Shown here: positions 16,617 through 25,406 of the stretch, piece after piece
Layout: every line of letters starts with the position of its first letter
Position numbering within the stretch: the first letter of the stretch is position 1
Assembly: GCA_963798805.1 (NCBI GenBank)
Contig: CAWCVC010000010.1
Span: 186,001-250,000 of the forward strand
DNA from: CAVZCK01 sp963798805
GTDB taxonomy: Bacteria > Pseudomonadota > Alphaproteobacteria > Rhizobiales > Rhodomicrobiaceae
DNA length: 64,000 nt
Reading direction: 5' to 3'
Notes under the pieces: generated by a model
Told to the model about the DNA's origin: nothing
The model's database searches: none
Seen by the model: only the letters and a program-made list of their open reading frames with translations
Made by a program: the position numbers and the translations under genes

Positions 16617-17768
16617 ATGTCCCAGAAAGAGTTGAAGAAACCTAAAGCAGTCAGTCGCCGGAGATTTTTGAAAGGCGGCGCTGTGGCGGGCGGGGCTGCG
16701 GCCGCGACCATCGCGTTCCCGCAAATCTCGCGCGCAGAGACCGTGACCCTGAAGATGCAGGGCGCGTGGGGCGCGCAGGACATTCTCAACGACTACGGCA
16801 AGGATTATGCCGCCAAGGTCAATGAGATGGGCGGCGGCCGGCTGAAGATCGACTATCTCAATGCCGGTGCGGTGGTGAAGCCGTTCTCGGTGATGGACGC
16901 CACCTCGCAGGGGGTGCTCGACGGCGCTCACAGCGTGCCGGCCTACTGGTACGGCAAGCACCGTGCGGCCTCGCTGTTCGGCACCGGCCCCTGCTATGGC
17001 ACCACGGCCAGCAACTTCATGGGCTGGTTCTATTATGGCGGCGGCCAGGACCTCTATAACGAGCTGACGCAGAAGATCCTCAATCTGAACGTGGTCGGCT
17101 TCTACGTCTTCGCCATGCCGACCCAGCCGCTCGGCTGGTTCAAGAAGGAGATCAAGGGCCCAGAGGACTTCCAGGGCCTGAAGTACCGCACGGTCGGTCT
17201 CGCTTCCAACGTCATGCAGGCCATGGGCGCCGCTGTCGCGCAATTGCCCGGACCGGAAATCCTGCCGGCGATGGAAAAGGGCGTGATCGAGGCCTTCGAA
17301 TATAACAACCCGACCTCGGACATGCGTTTTGGCGCCCAGGACGTGGCCAAGTATTATTATCTTGGCTCCTATCATCAGGCGTCGGAAGCCATCGAAGTCG
17401 TCTTCAACAAGACGAAGTATGACAGTCTGGCCAAGGAGCAGCAGCGGGTCCTGCAGCTTGCAGGCCAGGCCGCCAACTCGGACGATATCTGGAAGGCCTG
17501 GGACATCTACTCCCGTGACCTCGAAACCTTGATCAACAAGCACGGCATCATCGTCAAGCGCACGCCGGAGTCGATCTTCAAGGCTCAGCTCGCTGCATGG
17601 GACAAGGTCGTCGATCAGATCAGCTCGGACCCGAACCAAGGTCCATTCATCAAGAAGGTGCTCGAAAGCCAGAAGGCATGGGGCAAGCGCGTCGGCTTCT
17701 ACAACATCAACAACGATGCCGACTACAAGGGTGCCTATGAGCACTATTTCGGTGCGATGAAGACCTAG
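16617..17768 (+). CDS. TRAP transporter substrate-binding protein (DctP/TakP-like)
   Basis: 383 residues, ATG 16617 after an excellent GGAAGGAGG. A Tat signal (SRRRFLKGGAVAGG) directs export of the folded protein. The mature part shows DctP-family text: NAGAVVKPFSVMDATSQGVL, AYWYGK, KGPEDFQGLKYRT, and ILPAMEKGVIEAFEYNNP. This wording resembles the TakP subgroup, which binds 2-oxoacids, but the ligand here is an inference. It is the first gene of an operon with the small and large permease genes and an amidase. Confidence 0.92.
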   Translation: MSQKELKKPKAVSRRRFLKGGAVAGGAAAATIAFPQISRAETVTLKMQGAWGAQDILNDYGKDYAAKVNEMGGGRLKIDYLNAGAVVKPFSVMDATSQGVLDGAHSVPAYWYGKHRAASLFGTGPCYGTTASNFMGWFYYGGGQDLYNELTQKILNLNVVGFYVFAMPTQPLGWFKKEIKGPEDFQGLKYRTVGLASNVMQAMGAAVAQLPGPEILPAMEKGVIEAFEYNNPTSDMRFGAQDVAKYYYLGSYHQASEAIEVVFNKTKYDSLAKEQQRVLQLAGQAANSDDIWKAWDIYSRDLETLINKHGIIVKRTPESIFKAQLAAWDKVVDQISSDPNQGPFIKKVLESQKAWGKRVGFYNINNDADYKGAYEHYFGAMKT

Positions 17769-17789
17769 GTCCGGTTGAAAGCTCAATTC

Positions 17790-17820
17790 GCCGGGGCGGC
17801 AGTCGTGAGGCTGCCCCGGC
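17790..17820 (+). other. intercistronic hairpin between dctP-like and dctQ-like genes
   Basis: GCCGGGGC (17790-17797) pairs with GCCCCGGC (17813-17820), and GGCAG/CTGCC can extend it inside. No T tract follows. Stable hairpins at this point commonly raise the level of the binding-protein mRNA over the permease part. Confidence 0.6.
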
Positions 17821-17856
17821 TCCTTCGCATGCAGCACCAATCATCGAGAACCCTCC

Positions 17857-18462
17857 GTGGAAAATCTCCTTCTCTTTATTGACCGGCTGAGCGCGGGCGT
17901 CGGCAAAGCGTTCGGCTGGTGCATCATCATCATGACGCTCGGCACCTGCTACGAAGTGTTCGTGCGCTACGTGCTGCGCGATCCGACCAATTGGGCCTTC
18001 GACCTCAGCTATTTCATGTATGGCGCGCTGTTCTTGATGGCTGGCGCCTACACGCTTTCGCGCAATGGCCATGTGCGCGGCGATGTTGTCTACCGGCTGC
18101 TGCCGCCGCGAGTGCAGGCGTCGATCGATCTCGTTCTCTATCTGACCTTCCTCGCGCCGGGTTTCACCGCGATGCTGATCTATGGCATCCCCTATGCGCA
18201 GGAATCCTGGCACATCCATGAGGTGAGCATCTACAGCCCGACCGGCGCGCCGGTCTATCCGCACAAGACGCTGATCCCGATCGCCGCGGCGTTGATGCTG
18301 ATCCAGTGCTTTGCCGAGGTCGTCCGCTGCATCATCTGTATCCGCGACGGTGCATGGCCACAGCGGCTGCACGACGTCGAAGAAATGGAATCCGCAATCC
18401 TCGCCGAAGCGGCTGACCGGAAGCGGATCGAAGAGGAACTGCACGTAGGGGCATCCCGATGA
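17857..18462 (+). CDS. TRAP transporter small permease (DctQ-like)
   Basis: 201 residues with four hydrophobic segments (around 15-35, 48-68, 92-112 and 145-165) and the DctQ signature region, EVFVRYVLRDPTNWAFDLSYFM when shortened to its core RYVLRDPTNWAFDL. The C-terminal tail is cytoplasmic and charged (MESAILAEAADRKRIEEEL). It starts with GTG at 17857. The stop overlaps the start of the large permease by 4 bp, indicating translational coupling. Confidence 0.88.
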   Translation: MENLLLFIDRLSAGVGKAFGWCIIIMTLGTCYEVFVRYVLRDPTNWAFDLSYFMYGALFLMAGAYTLSRNGHVRGDVVYRLLPPRVQASIDLVLYLTFLAPGFTAMLIYGIPYAQESWHIHEVSIYSPTGAPVYPHKTLIPIAAALMLIQCFAEVVRCIICIRDGAWPQRLHDVEEMESAILAEAADRKRIEEELHVGASR

Positions 18463-19787
18463 CGCTTACCAACCCCGAAATCGGGATCATCCAGCTCGGC
18501 GGATTCATCATCATCATCCTGCTCGGCTTTCCGATCGCCTTCACGCTGGTGGCGATGGGCATCTTCTTCGGCTATTACGCAATGGGGCCGCGGATTTTCG
18601 ACCTGCTGGTCACCAACACTTACGACATCATGTCGAACGACGTGCTGACCGCAGTCCCCTTGTTCCTGTTCATGGGCTATGTGGTTGAGCGCGCGAACAT
18701 CCTCGACCGATTATTCTATTCGATCCAGATGGCGGCCCGTAACGTCCCGGGCTCCCTCGCCGTCGCCACGCTTATCACCTGCGCGCTGTTTGCGACGGCA
18801 ACCGGCATCATCGGCGCGGTGGTGACGCTCATGGGCCTGCTGGCATTCCCGGCAATGCTGCGCGCCGGCTACGATACCAAGCTCGCGGCGGGCGTGATCT
18901 GCGCCGGCGGCTGTCTCGGCATCATGATCCCGCCGAGCGTGCTGCTCATCCTTTACGGTGCCACGACCGCCATTTCAGTGGTGCAGCTTTACGCCGCCGC
19001 CTTCCTGCCTGGCTTCCTGTTGGCCAGCCTCTACATCATCTACGTGATTGCGCGGGTGATGATCAATCCGAGCCTGGCGCCGAAGCCGGAGGAATTGGAG
19101 CGCGACGTTCCGTTCCATGTGGTGTTCTGGGCGTTGCTCACCTCGTTCTTCCCGCTCGCGGTGCTGATCCTGTCGGTGCTGGGCGCCATCCTGCTCGGTC
19201 TCGCAACGCCATCGGAAGCCGCCGCGGTCGGCGCTGCAGGCTCGCTGGTACTGGCGGCCGCCTACAGATCGCTCACCTTCCAGCGTATGAAGGAGGCCGT
19301 CTATCTGACGGCGCGCACCTCGGCGATGGTCTGCTACCTGTTCATCGGGTCTTGGACATTTTCGTCAGTCTTCTCCTATCTCGGCGGTCACGAGGTCATC
19401 GAGGCCTGGGTCAGGGCGATGCACTTGTCGCCGACGGGCTTCCTAATCCTGGCCCAATTCATCATCTTCCTGCTCGGCTGGCCGCTGGAATGGACGGAGA
19501 TCATCATCATTTTCGTCCCGATCTTCCTGCCCTTGCTCAAGGTTTTCAATATAGACCCGCTGCTCTTCGGCATCCTTGTGGCGCTGAACATCCAGACCTC
19601 GTTCAACACGCCGCCAATGGCGATGGCCGCCTATTATCTGAAGGGCGTGTCTCCACCCCATGTCCAACTCACGCAGATTTTCGGAGGGGCATTGCCCTTC
19701 GTGTTCATGGTGTTCATGACCATGGTCATGATCTACATCTTCCCGGGCATCGCGCTCTGGCTGCCGCATCAGATCTACGGGCACTAG
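18459..19787 (+). CDS. TRAP transporter large permease (DctM-like)
   Basis: 442 residues, about 12 transmembrane helices. Family motifs are present: GFPIAFTLVAMGIFFG near the N-terminus, TAVPLFLFMGYVVERANI, GGCLGIMIPPSVLLILYG, LATPSEAAAVGA, and LNIQTSFNTPPMAMAAYYL. It drives sodium-dependent uptake of the acid captured by the binding protein. It overlaps the small permease by 4 bp, and its stop codon touches the amidase start, so the four genes are co-transcribed. Confidence 0.94.
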   Translation: MTLTNPEIGIIQLGGFIIIILLGFPIAFTLVAMGIFFGYYAMGPRIFDLLVTNTYDIMSNDVLTAVPLFLFMGYVVERANILDRLFYSIQMAARNVPGSLAVATLITCALFATATGIIGAVVTLMGLLAFPAMLRAGYDTKLAAGVICAGGCLGIMIPPSVLLILYGATTAISVVQLYAAAFLPGFLLASLYIIYVIARVMINPSLAPKPEELERDVPFHVVFWALLTSFFPLAVLILSVLGAILLGLATPSEAAAVGAAGSLVLAAAYRSLTFQRMKEAVYLTARTSAMVCYLFIGSWTFSSVFSYLGGHEVIEAWVRAMHLSPTGFLILAQFIIFLLGWPLEWTEIIIIFVPIFLPLLKVFNIDPLLFGILVALNIQTSFNTPPMAMAAYYLKGVSPPHVQLTQIFGGALPFVFMVFMTMVMIYIFPGIALWLPHQIYGH

Positions 19788-21155
19788 ATGGCGGCGGATC
19801 GCGATCTCATATCGCTCACCGCCGTCGAGGCGGGTGAGCGGATCGTCGCCGGCGAGGTTTCGGCGGAGGCATATACCGCTGCCTGCTTCGACCGTATCGA
19901 ATCGCTCGACGGCGAGATCGGAGCATTCGTCCATCTTGACCGCGAGAACGCCTTGCAGCAGGCGCGCGGGCTCGACGAGAGGCGCGCCAACGGCCTGCCC
20001 ACCGGGCCGCTGCACGGTCTGCCGGTCGCGGTGAAAGACATCATCAACACGGCCGATTATCCGACCGAGCACGGCTCGCCGATCTACTCCGGCCGCCGCC
20101 CGGCTCGCGATGCCACCGTCGTGGCGCGCATGCGGGCGGCCGGCGCGGTCATCATCGGCAAGACGGTGACGACCGAATTCGCCTTCTATCATCCCGGCAA
20201 GACGCGCAATCCGCGCGATCTCGAGCGCACGCCCGGCGGCTCGTCATCGGGCTCGGCGGCGGCGGTCGCGGCGGGCATGGTGCCGCTTGCCATCGGTACA
20301 CAGACCAACGGCTCGATGATCCGCCCGGCCTCGTTCTGCGGTGTCTATGGAGCCAAGCCGGGCCACGGCTCGATTTCGCGCGCCGGCATGCTCTCCCATT
20401 CACGCCTGTTGGATCAGCCAGGGGTGTTCGCGCGCACCATCGAGGACATGGCCCTCCTGCTCGATGCGATCGTCGGCTATGACCCGAAAGACCCCGATAC
20501 GCGGCCGGTTGCCGCCTCTGCCTTCCGCCGCATCGCCGCCGAGAAGCCGCCCATGGCGCCGCGTTACGCCTTCATGCCGACGCCGATCTGGGAGAAGGCC
20601 GATCCCGATACGCGCGAGGCATTCGAGGCGCTGGTGGAGCGGCTCGGCGAGTCCGCGGACAGGATCAATTTGCCGCCGCCTTTCGCCAAGGCGTGGGATC
20701 TCCTGCGCACCATCATGGCGGTCGACATGGCGCACCGCCATTCTGCCATCGTGGAGCGCGCCGGCGATGCAGCCAGCAAGACGCTGCGCGATTTTCTGGC
20801 CGAGGGGCGCAAGGTCTCCGCCACCTACTACCTCGCAGCCATCGATCAGGCAAAGCTGCTCGGCCAGGCGATGCACGAATGTTTCAAGGCGTACGACGCG
20901 ATCATCACGCCCGCGACGACCGGCGTCGCATCGCGCGGGCTCGGGGGCACCGGCGATCCGGCCTTCTGCTCGCTTTGGACGCTGCTCGGCTTGCCGGCTC
21001 TGTCCCTGCCGATCCTGGAGGGCGAGGACGGTCTGCCGCTTGGCGTTCAGCTCGTCGGGCCGATGCACGACGATGAACGGCTGATGCGCACCGCTGCGGA
21101 GCTCATCCGGTCGCTCGCCGGCAAGAAAGCGCGCAGGCGCTCGCGGGCGCATTGA
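19788..21155 (+). CDS. amidase signature family enzyme
   Basis: 455 residues with the Ser-cisSer-Lys triad of the amidase signature family: Lys in GLPVAVKDIINTAD (about 80), and the serines in GGSSSGSAAAVAAGM (about 150-165). ATG 19788 follows the TRAP large-permease stop with no gap. It probably hydrolyses an amide or carries out a related step on the transported compound. GatA function is unlikely because gatC/gatB are absent. The specific substrate is unknown. Confidence 0.87.
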   Translation: MAADRDLISLTAVEAGERIVAGEVSAEAYTAACFDRIESLDGEIGAFVHLDRENALQQARGLDERRANGLPTGPLHGLPVAVKDIINTADYPTEHGSPIYSGRRPARDATVVARMRAAGAVIIGKTVTTEFAFYHPGKTRNPRDLERTPGGSSSGSAAAVAAGMVPLAIGTQTNGSMIRPASFCGVYGAKPGHGSISRAGMLSHSRLLDQPGVFARTIEDMALLLDAIVGYDPKDPDTRPVAASAFRRIAAEKPPMAPRYAFMPTPIWEKADPDTREAFEALVERLGESADRINLPPPFAKAWDLLRTIMAVDMAHRHSAIVERAGDAASKTLRDFLAEGRKVSATYYLAAIDQAKLLGQAMHECFKAYDAIITPATTGVASRGLGGTGDPAFCSLWTLLGLPALSLPILEGEDGLPLGVQLVGPMHDDERLMRTAAELIRSLAGKKARRRSRAH

Positions 21156-21260
21156 GTGGCGCGCTCGCATGCAATATCTGGGGAAAGCGATCGTCCGGCC
21201 TTGAGCCGGGCAGATGTCATGAGGCTTGCGAGCGGCGGCGTCAGGCGGCGCCGGCCTGTT

Positions 21261-21437
21261 CTATTTGTCCCGGCCGATGAGCGGCCGAACGTCGTCGGTA
21301 AACACGGCCCAAAGCATGAGCACGATGCCGGTGATACATACGATCCACAAGGGAAGCTCGTCGAGTTTTGCCGCGATCAGGTAAATAAACCCGATCATCA
21401 GTACAGCCCCGATCAGTCCCGTGATTAGGTCGGCCAT
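21261..21437 (-). CDS. small two-helix membrane protein (58 aa)
   Basis: 58 residues from ATG 21437 with GGGAG upstream. Two transmembrane helices (LITGLIGAVLMIGFIYLIAA and LWIVCITGIVLMLWAVF) are joined by a short KLDELP turn, with a charged tail. Conserved small proteins of this kind are common in Hyphomicrobiales; no function is known. It lies alone between the TRAP/amidase operon and the ABC transporter. Confidence 0.65.
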   Translation of the reverse strand: MADLITGLIGAVLMIGFIYLIAAKLDELPLWIVCITGIVLMLWAVFTDDVRPLIGRDK

Positions 21438-21752
21438 GTCACTCCCCGATCTCAACGATGCCGTCGCATGGTAGCGCGAGTTTCCATTGTACACAATGCT
21501 TTGCCGCAAACCAAGCTGACGCTTTTGTTAAGCGCCATTGCCGCTTATGATTTCAAAGGCTTGCACCCGCTTTTCATCGGGCGCCACGCGATCGGCGGCG
21601 ATGTTGTCTCGGCCCGTCTCACGGCGGCACATCCGCCCCGCAATCGTACTCATAATTCATTATTGATGGCGGCTTCCGACTTGATAATCTATGGCTTCCT
21701 GGGCAAAGATTGGCCCGGCGGAAATGTGTCGGGAAAGCGATAGGCGCGGTCC
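21438..21752. other. intergenic region before the ABC transporter operon
   Basis: 315 bp with no defensible gene. It should hold the promoter of livG and the promoter of the small membrane protein gene. I cannot place either with confidence. Confidence 0.4.
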
Positions 21753-22508
21753 ATGGACGACGATTTCATCATCCGGACCGAGGGCCTGACCAAGGAGTTC
21801 AAGGGATTCGTCGCCGTTAATAACGTCGACCTGAATGTCCGCCGCGGTTCGATCCATGCGCTGATCGGGCCGAATGGAGCCGGCAAGACGACCTGCTTCA
21901 ATCTGATCACCAAATTCCTGACCCCGACGCATGGCCGGATCTATTACAACAGCGCCGATATCACCCGCGACAAGCCTTACGAGATCGCGCTGAAGGGGCT
22001 CGCCCGCTCCTTTCAGATCTCAGCGACCTTCCCGCATCTGACCGTCCTCGAAAATGTGCGCATCGCCCTGCAGCGCAAGCTCGGCACCTCGTTCCATTTC
22101 TGGAAGTCCGAGCGCTCCGTCGACGTACTGAACGGCCGCGCACTCGCGCTTCTCGACGAGGTCGGCCTTGCCGAATTCGCCGACCGGCTTGCCGTCGAGC
22201 TGCCTTATGGCCGCAAGCGCGCCCTCGAAATCGCCACCACCATCGCGCTGGAGCCGGAGATGCTGCTGCTCGACGAGCCGATGGCCGGCATGGGCCGCGA
22301 GGATGTCCGCCGAATCTCCGATCTGATCCGCCGCGTTGCGAAGAACCGCACCGTGCTGATGGTGGAGCACAATCTCTCCGTCGTCGCCGATCTTTCCGAC
22401 CACATCACCGTGCTCACGCGCGGCCGGGTGCTGGCCGAAGGCGACTACACGACCGTATCGGCCAATCCCGAGGTGCGCGAAGCCTATCTGGGGGTCGGCC
22501 ATGCTTGA
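21753..22508 (+). CDS. livG: branched-chain amino acid-type ABC transporter ATP-binding protein (LivG)
   Basis: 251 residues. Walker A GPNGAGKTT at about 37-45; Q-loop in ARSFQIS; Walker B LLLDEPMAGMG; H-loop MVEHN. The signature motif is the noncanonical ELPYGRKRALEIA, typical of LivG rather than LSGGQ. With the partner ATPase it powers uptake through the two permeases encoded downstream. Its last 8 bp overlap the livF start. 'Liv' denotes the family (HAAT); the substrate may be an amide, urea or aromatic compound. Confidence 0.92.
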   Translation: MDDDFIIRTEGLTKEFKGFVAVNNVDLNVRRGSIHALIGPNGAGKTTCFNLITKFLTPTHGRIYYNSADITRDKPYEIALKGLARSFQISATFPHLTVLENVRIALQRKLGTSFHFWKSERSVDVLNGRALALLDEVGLAEFADRLAVELPYGRKRALEIATTIALEPEMLLLDEPMAGMGREDVRRISDLIRRVAKNRTVLMVEHNLSVVADLSDHITVLTRGRVLAEGDYTTVSANPEVREAYLGVGHA

Positions 22509-23217
22509 CAAGCCCACGCCCCTGCTCGCGGTCGAGGACCTGCAAGCTTGGTATGGCGAATCTCACATTCTGCACGGCGTCACCTTCGACGTGCGCGACG
22601 GCGAGGTCGTCACGCTGCTCGGACGGAACGGCGCCGGCAAGACCACCACGCTGAAGGCGATCATGGGCATCGTCGGCAACCGCACCGGTTCTGTGCGCTT
22701 CGCCGGCAAGGAGCTGATCGGCCTCACCTCCGACAAGATCGCGCGCGCCGGCATCGCCTTCTGCCCGGAGGAGCGCGGCATCTTCGCCAGTCTCGGCGTC
22801 GAGGAGAATCTGTTGCTGCCGCCCGTGGTGAAACCCGGCGGGCTGCCGATCGGTCGCATTTTCGACCTCTTCCCCAATCTCAAGGAGCGGCTCGGCTCCA
22901 GTCAGGGCACCAAGCTCTCCGGCGGCGAGCAGCAGATGCTGGCGATCGGCCGCATCCTGCGCACTGGCGCCAAGCTGCTGCTGCTCGACGAGCCGACGGA
23001 GGGGCTTGCTCCCGTCATCATCCAGCAGATCGGCAAGACCATCGGCACCCTGAAGGATCAGGGTTTCACCATCCTGCTGGTGGAACAGAACTTCCGCTTC
23101 GCCTCGACGGTTGCGGATCGCTATTATGTCATGGAGCACGGACGGATCATCGACCAGTTCGCCAACACCGAACTGGACGCCAATGTCGGCAAGCTTCACG
23201 ATTATCTCGGTGTTTAA
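22501..23217 (+). CDS. livF: branched-chain amino acid-type ABC transporter ATP-binding protein (LivF)
   Basis: 238 residues with Walker A GRNGAGKTT, the canonical signature LSGGEQQMLAIGR, Walker B LLLLDEPTEGLAP and H-loop VEQN. It starts inside the end of livG (8-bp overlap), so translation is coupled. It is the second ATPase of the heterodimeric pair. The order G-F-K-H-M, with ATPases first, differs from the E. coli K-H-M-G-F order but is usual in alphaproteobacteria. Confidence 0.93.
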   Translation: MLDKPTPLLAVEDLQAWYGESHILHGVTFDVRDGEVVTLLGRNGAGKTTTLKAIMGIVGNRTGSVRFAGKELIGLTSDKIARAGIAFCPEERGIFASLGVEENLLLPPVVKPGGLPIGRIFDLFPNLKERLGSSQGTKLSGGEQQMLAIGRILRTGAKLLLLDEPTEGLAPVIIQQIGKTIGTLKDQGFTILLVEQNFRFASTVADRYYVMEHGRIIDQFANTELDANVGKLHDYLGV

Positions 23218-23249
23218 TAGCCTCGGTTGAACATTAAGGAGGAACGTCG

Positions 23250-24461
23250 ATGAGAAGGATATTAGGGGTGGCGGTGCTCGCTGCCACGCTGGCCGCCGGA
23301 ACGGCCCAGGCGGAGGACATCCACGTCAAGATCGGTGTGCTGAGCGACATGTCGAGTCTTTACGCCGATATCGGCGGCCCGGGCTCGGTCGTCGCCGCCA
23401 AGATGGCGGTCGCCGATTTCACCAAGGATCATCCCAATGTGAAGGTCGAGCTGATCAGCGCCGATCACCAGAACAAGCCGGACATCGGGACGCAGATCGC
23501 CAATCAATGGTACGACGTCGACAAGGTCGACATGATCGCCGACGTCCCGAACTCCGGCGTCGCCCTGGCCGTGAGCCAGGTCACGGCGCAGAAGAACAAG
23601 GTCTTCATCGTCTCCGGCGCGGCTATTTCGGCGCTGACCGGCCCGAAATGCAACCCCAACACCGTCCACTGGACCTATGACACCTGGATGCTGGCCAACG
23701 GCACCGGCACGGCGCTGGTGAAGACCGGCGGCGACACCTGGTTCTTCCTGACCTCCGACTACGCCTTCGGCCATGCGCTGGAGAACGACACCGCGGCCGC
23801 GGTGAAGAAGGCCGGCGGCAAGGTGGTCGGCTCGGTCGCCCATCCGCTCAACACCAATGACTTCTCGTCCTTCCTCCTGCAGGCGCAGGCCTCGAAGGCC
23901 AAGATCATCGGCCTTGCCAATGCCGGCGGCGATACCATCAACTCGATCAAGCAGGGCGCCGAATTCGGCATCGTCAAAGGCGGGCAGAAATTCGCCGGCC
24001 TTCTGGTGTTCGCCAGCGACGTCAATGCGCTCGGCCTGAAGACAGCCGAGGGCCTGACGCTGACCTCGACCTGGTACTGGGACATGAACGAAGCCAACCG
24101 CGCCTGGACCAAGCGCTGGCAGGCCGAGCGCGGCGCGACCGGCAAGATCCCGACCATGGTGCAGGCCGGCGTCTATTCGGGCATCCTGCATTATCTGAAG
24201 GCCGTGACCGAGCTGAAAAGCGCCGCCGACGGCAAGGCCGTGGTCGCCGAGATGAAGAAGCTGCCGACCGACGATCCGCTGTTCGGCAAGGGCACCGTGC
24301 GCGAGGACGGCCGCAAGATGCATCCTGCCTATCTCCTGGAGGTGAAGTCGCCTGCGGAATCGAAATACCCTGGCGACTTCTACAAGGTGAAGGCCACGAT
24401 CCCAGCAGAGGAAGCCTTCCGTCCCCTGAAGGACGATCAATGCCCGATGGTGAAGGGCTGA
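23250..24461 (+). CDS. livK: ABC transporter substrate-binding protein (LivK-like)
   Basis: 403 residues, ATG 23250 after TAAGGAGGAACGTCG, the best ribosome site of the operon. Sec signal MRRILGVAVLAATLAAGTAQA. The type I periplasmic binding domain starts HVKIGVLSDMSSLYADIGGP, with ISADHQNKPDIG and FLTSDYAFGHALEND. This is the Peripla_BP_6 family with ABC-type amino-acid/amide/urea ligands. The ligand here is not readable. It is placed between the ATPase and permease genes. Confidence 0.92.
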   Translation: MRRILGVAVLAATLAAGTAQAEDIHVKIGVLSDMSSLYADIGGPGSVVAAKMAVADFTKDHPNVKVELISADHQNKPDIGTQIANQWYDVDKVDMIADVPNSGVALAVSQVTAQKNKVFIVSGAAISALTGPKCNPNTVHWTYDTWMLANGTGTALVKTGGDTWFFLTSDYAFGHALENDTAAAVKKAGGKVVGSVAHPLNTNDFSSFLLQAQASKAKIIGLANAGGDTINSIKQGAEFGIVKGGQKFAGLLVFASDVNALGLKTAEGLTLTSTWYWDMNEANRAWTKRWQAERGATGKIPTMVQAGVYSGILHYLKAVTELKSAADGKAVVAEMKKLPTDDPLFGKGTVREDGRKMHPAYLLEVKSPAESKYPGDFYKVKATIPAEEAFRPLKDDQCPMVKG

Positions 24462-24518
24462 TCTAGCCGCAACGCGTGGGGCGGACACCCGCGTCCGCCT
24501 CTCGATCTGGGATCAGGC

Positions 24519-25406
24519 ATGTTCGAGATCTTCGGCATTCCATCGGCCGCTCTGTTCGGTCAGCTCCTGATCGGGCTGATCAATGGCTCGTTCTACGCGC
24601 TTCTGAGCCTCGGCCTTGCCGTGATTTTCGGCATGCTCAACATCATCAATTTCGCCCATGGCGCTCTCTATATGCTGGGCGCCTTCACCGCCTATCTGCT
24701 GCTGCAATATTTCGGCCTCGGCTACTGGCCGGCGCTGATCATCGCGCCGATCATCGTCGGCATCCTCGGCATGATCATCGAGCGGCTGTTCCTGCAATGG
24801 CTGTATCAGCTCGACCACCTCTACGGTCTGCTCTTGACCTTTGGGCTGGCGCTGATCGTCGAGGGCGTGACGCGCAACTATTTCGGCTCGGCCGGCCTGC
24901 CCTACACGGTGCCAGACTCGCTTCAGGGCGTGCAGAATCTCGGCTTCATGTTCCTGCCCAATTACCGCGCCTGGGTGATCGTGGCGTCGCTCACCATCTG
25001 CCTTGCCACATGGTTCGTCATCGAGCGCACGCGGCTCGGGGCCTATCTGCGCGCCGCCACGGAAAATCCGGAGCTGGTGCGTGCCTTCGGCATCAACGTG
25101 CCGCGCATGATCACGCTCACCTACGGTTTCGGCGTCGCGCTCGCCGCCTTCGCCGGCGTGATGGCGGCGCCGATCTATAATGTCTCACCGCAAATGGGCT
25201 CGGAACTGATCATCGTGGTGTTCGCCGTGGTGGTGATCGGCGGCATGGGCTCGATCCTCGGCGCCATCGTCACCGGCTTCGGCCTCGGCATCATCGAGGG
25301 CCTGACCAAGGTGTTCTTCCCGGAAGCCTCGAACACCGTGATCTTCGTGATCATGGCCATCGTGCTTCTGGTGCGGCCTGCCGGCCTTTTCGGACGGAGA
25401 GGATGA
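24519..25406 (+). CDS. livH: branched-chain amino acid-type ABC transporter permease (LivH)
   Basis: 295 residues, about eight transmembrane helices. Family text: LINGSFYALLSLGLAVIFGM, NIINFAHGALYMLGA, and near the C-terminus FAVVVIGGMGSILGAI. The conserved EAA-like loop is in RAATENPELVRAFGIN. Its TGA stop overlaps the livM ATG (ATGA). Confidence 0.93.
   Translation: MFEIFGIPSAALFGQLLIGLINGSFYALLSLGLAVIFGMLNIINFAHGALYMLGAFTAYLLLQYFGLGYWPALIIAPIIVGILGMIIERLFLQWLYQLDHLYGLLLTFGLALIVEGVTRNYFGSAGLPYTVPDSLQGVQNLGFMFLPNYRAWVIVASLTICLATWFVIERTRLGAYLRAATENPELVRAFGINVPRMITLTYGFGVALAAFAGVMAAPIYNVSPQMGSELIIVVFAVVVIGGMGSILGAIVTGFGLGIIEGLTKVFFPEASNTVIFVIMAIVLLVRPAGLFGRRG

Noticed and set aside
16440..17840. 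466-codon minus-strand frame over the TRAP binding protein
   Set aside because: Antisense shadow of a well-supported gene, without its own motifs or ribosome site.
23262..24488. 408-codon minus-strand frame over livK
   Set aside because: Antisense shadow; livK has a signal peptide and a strong ribosome site.
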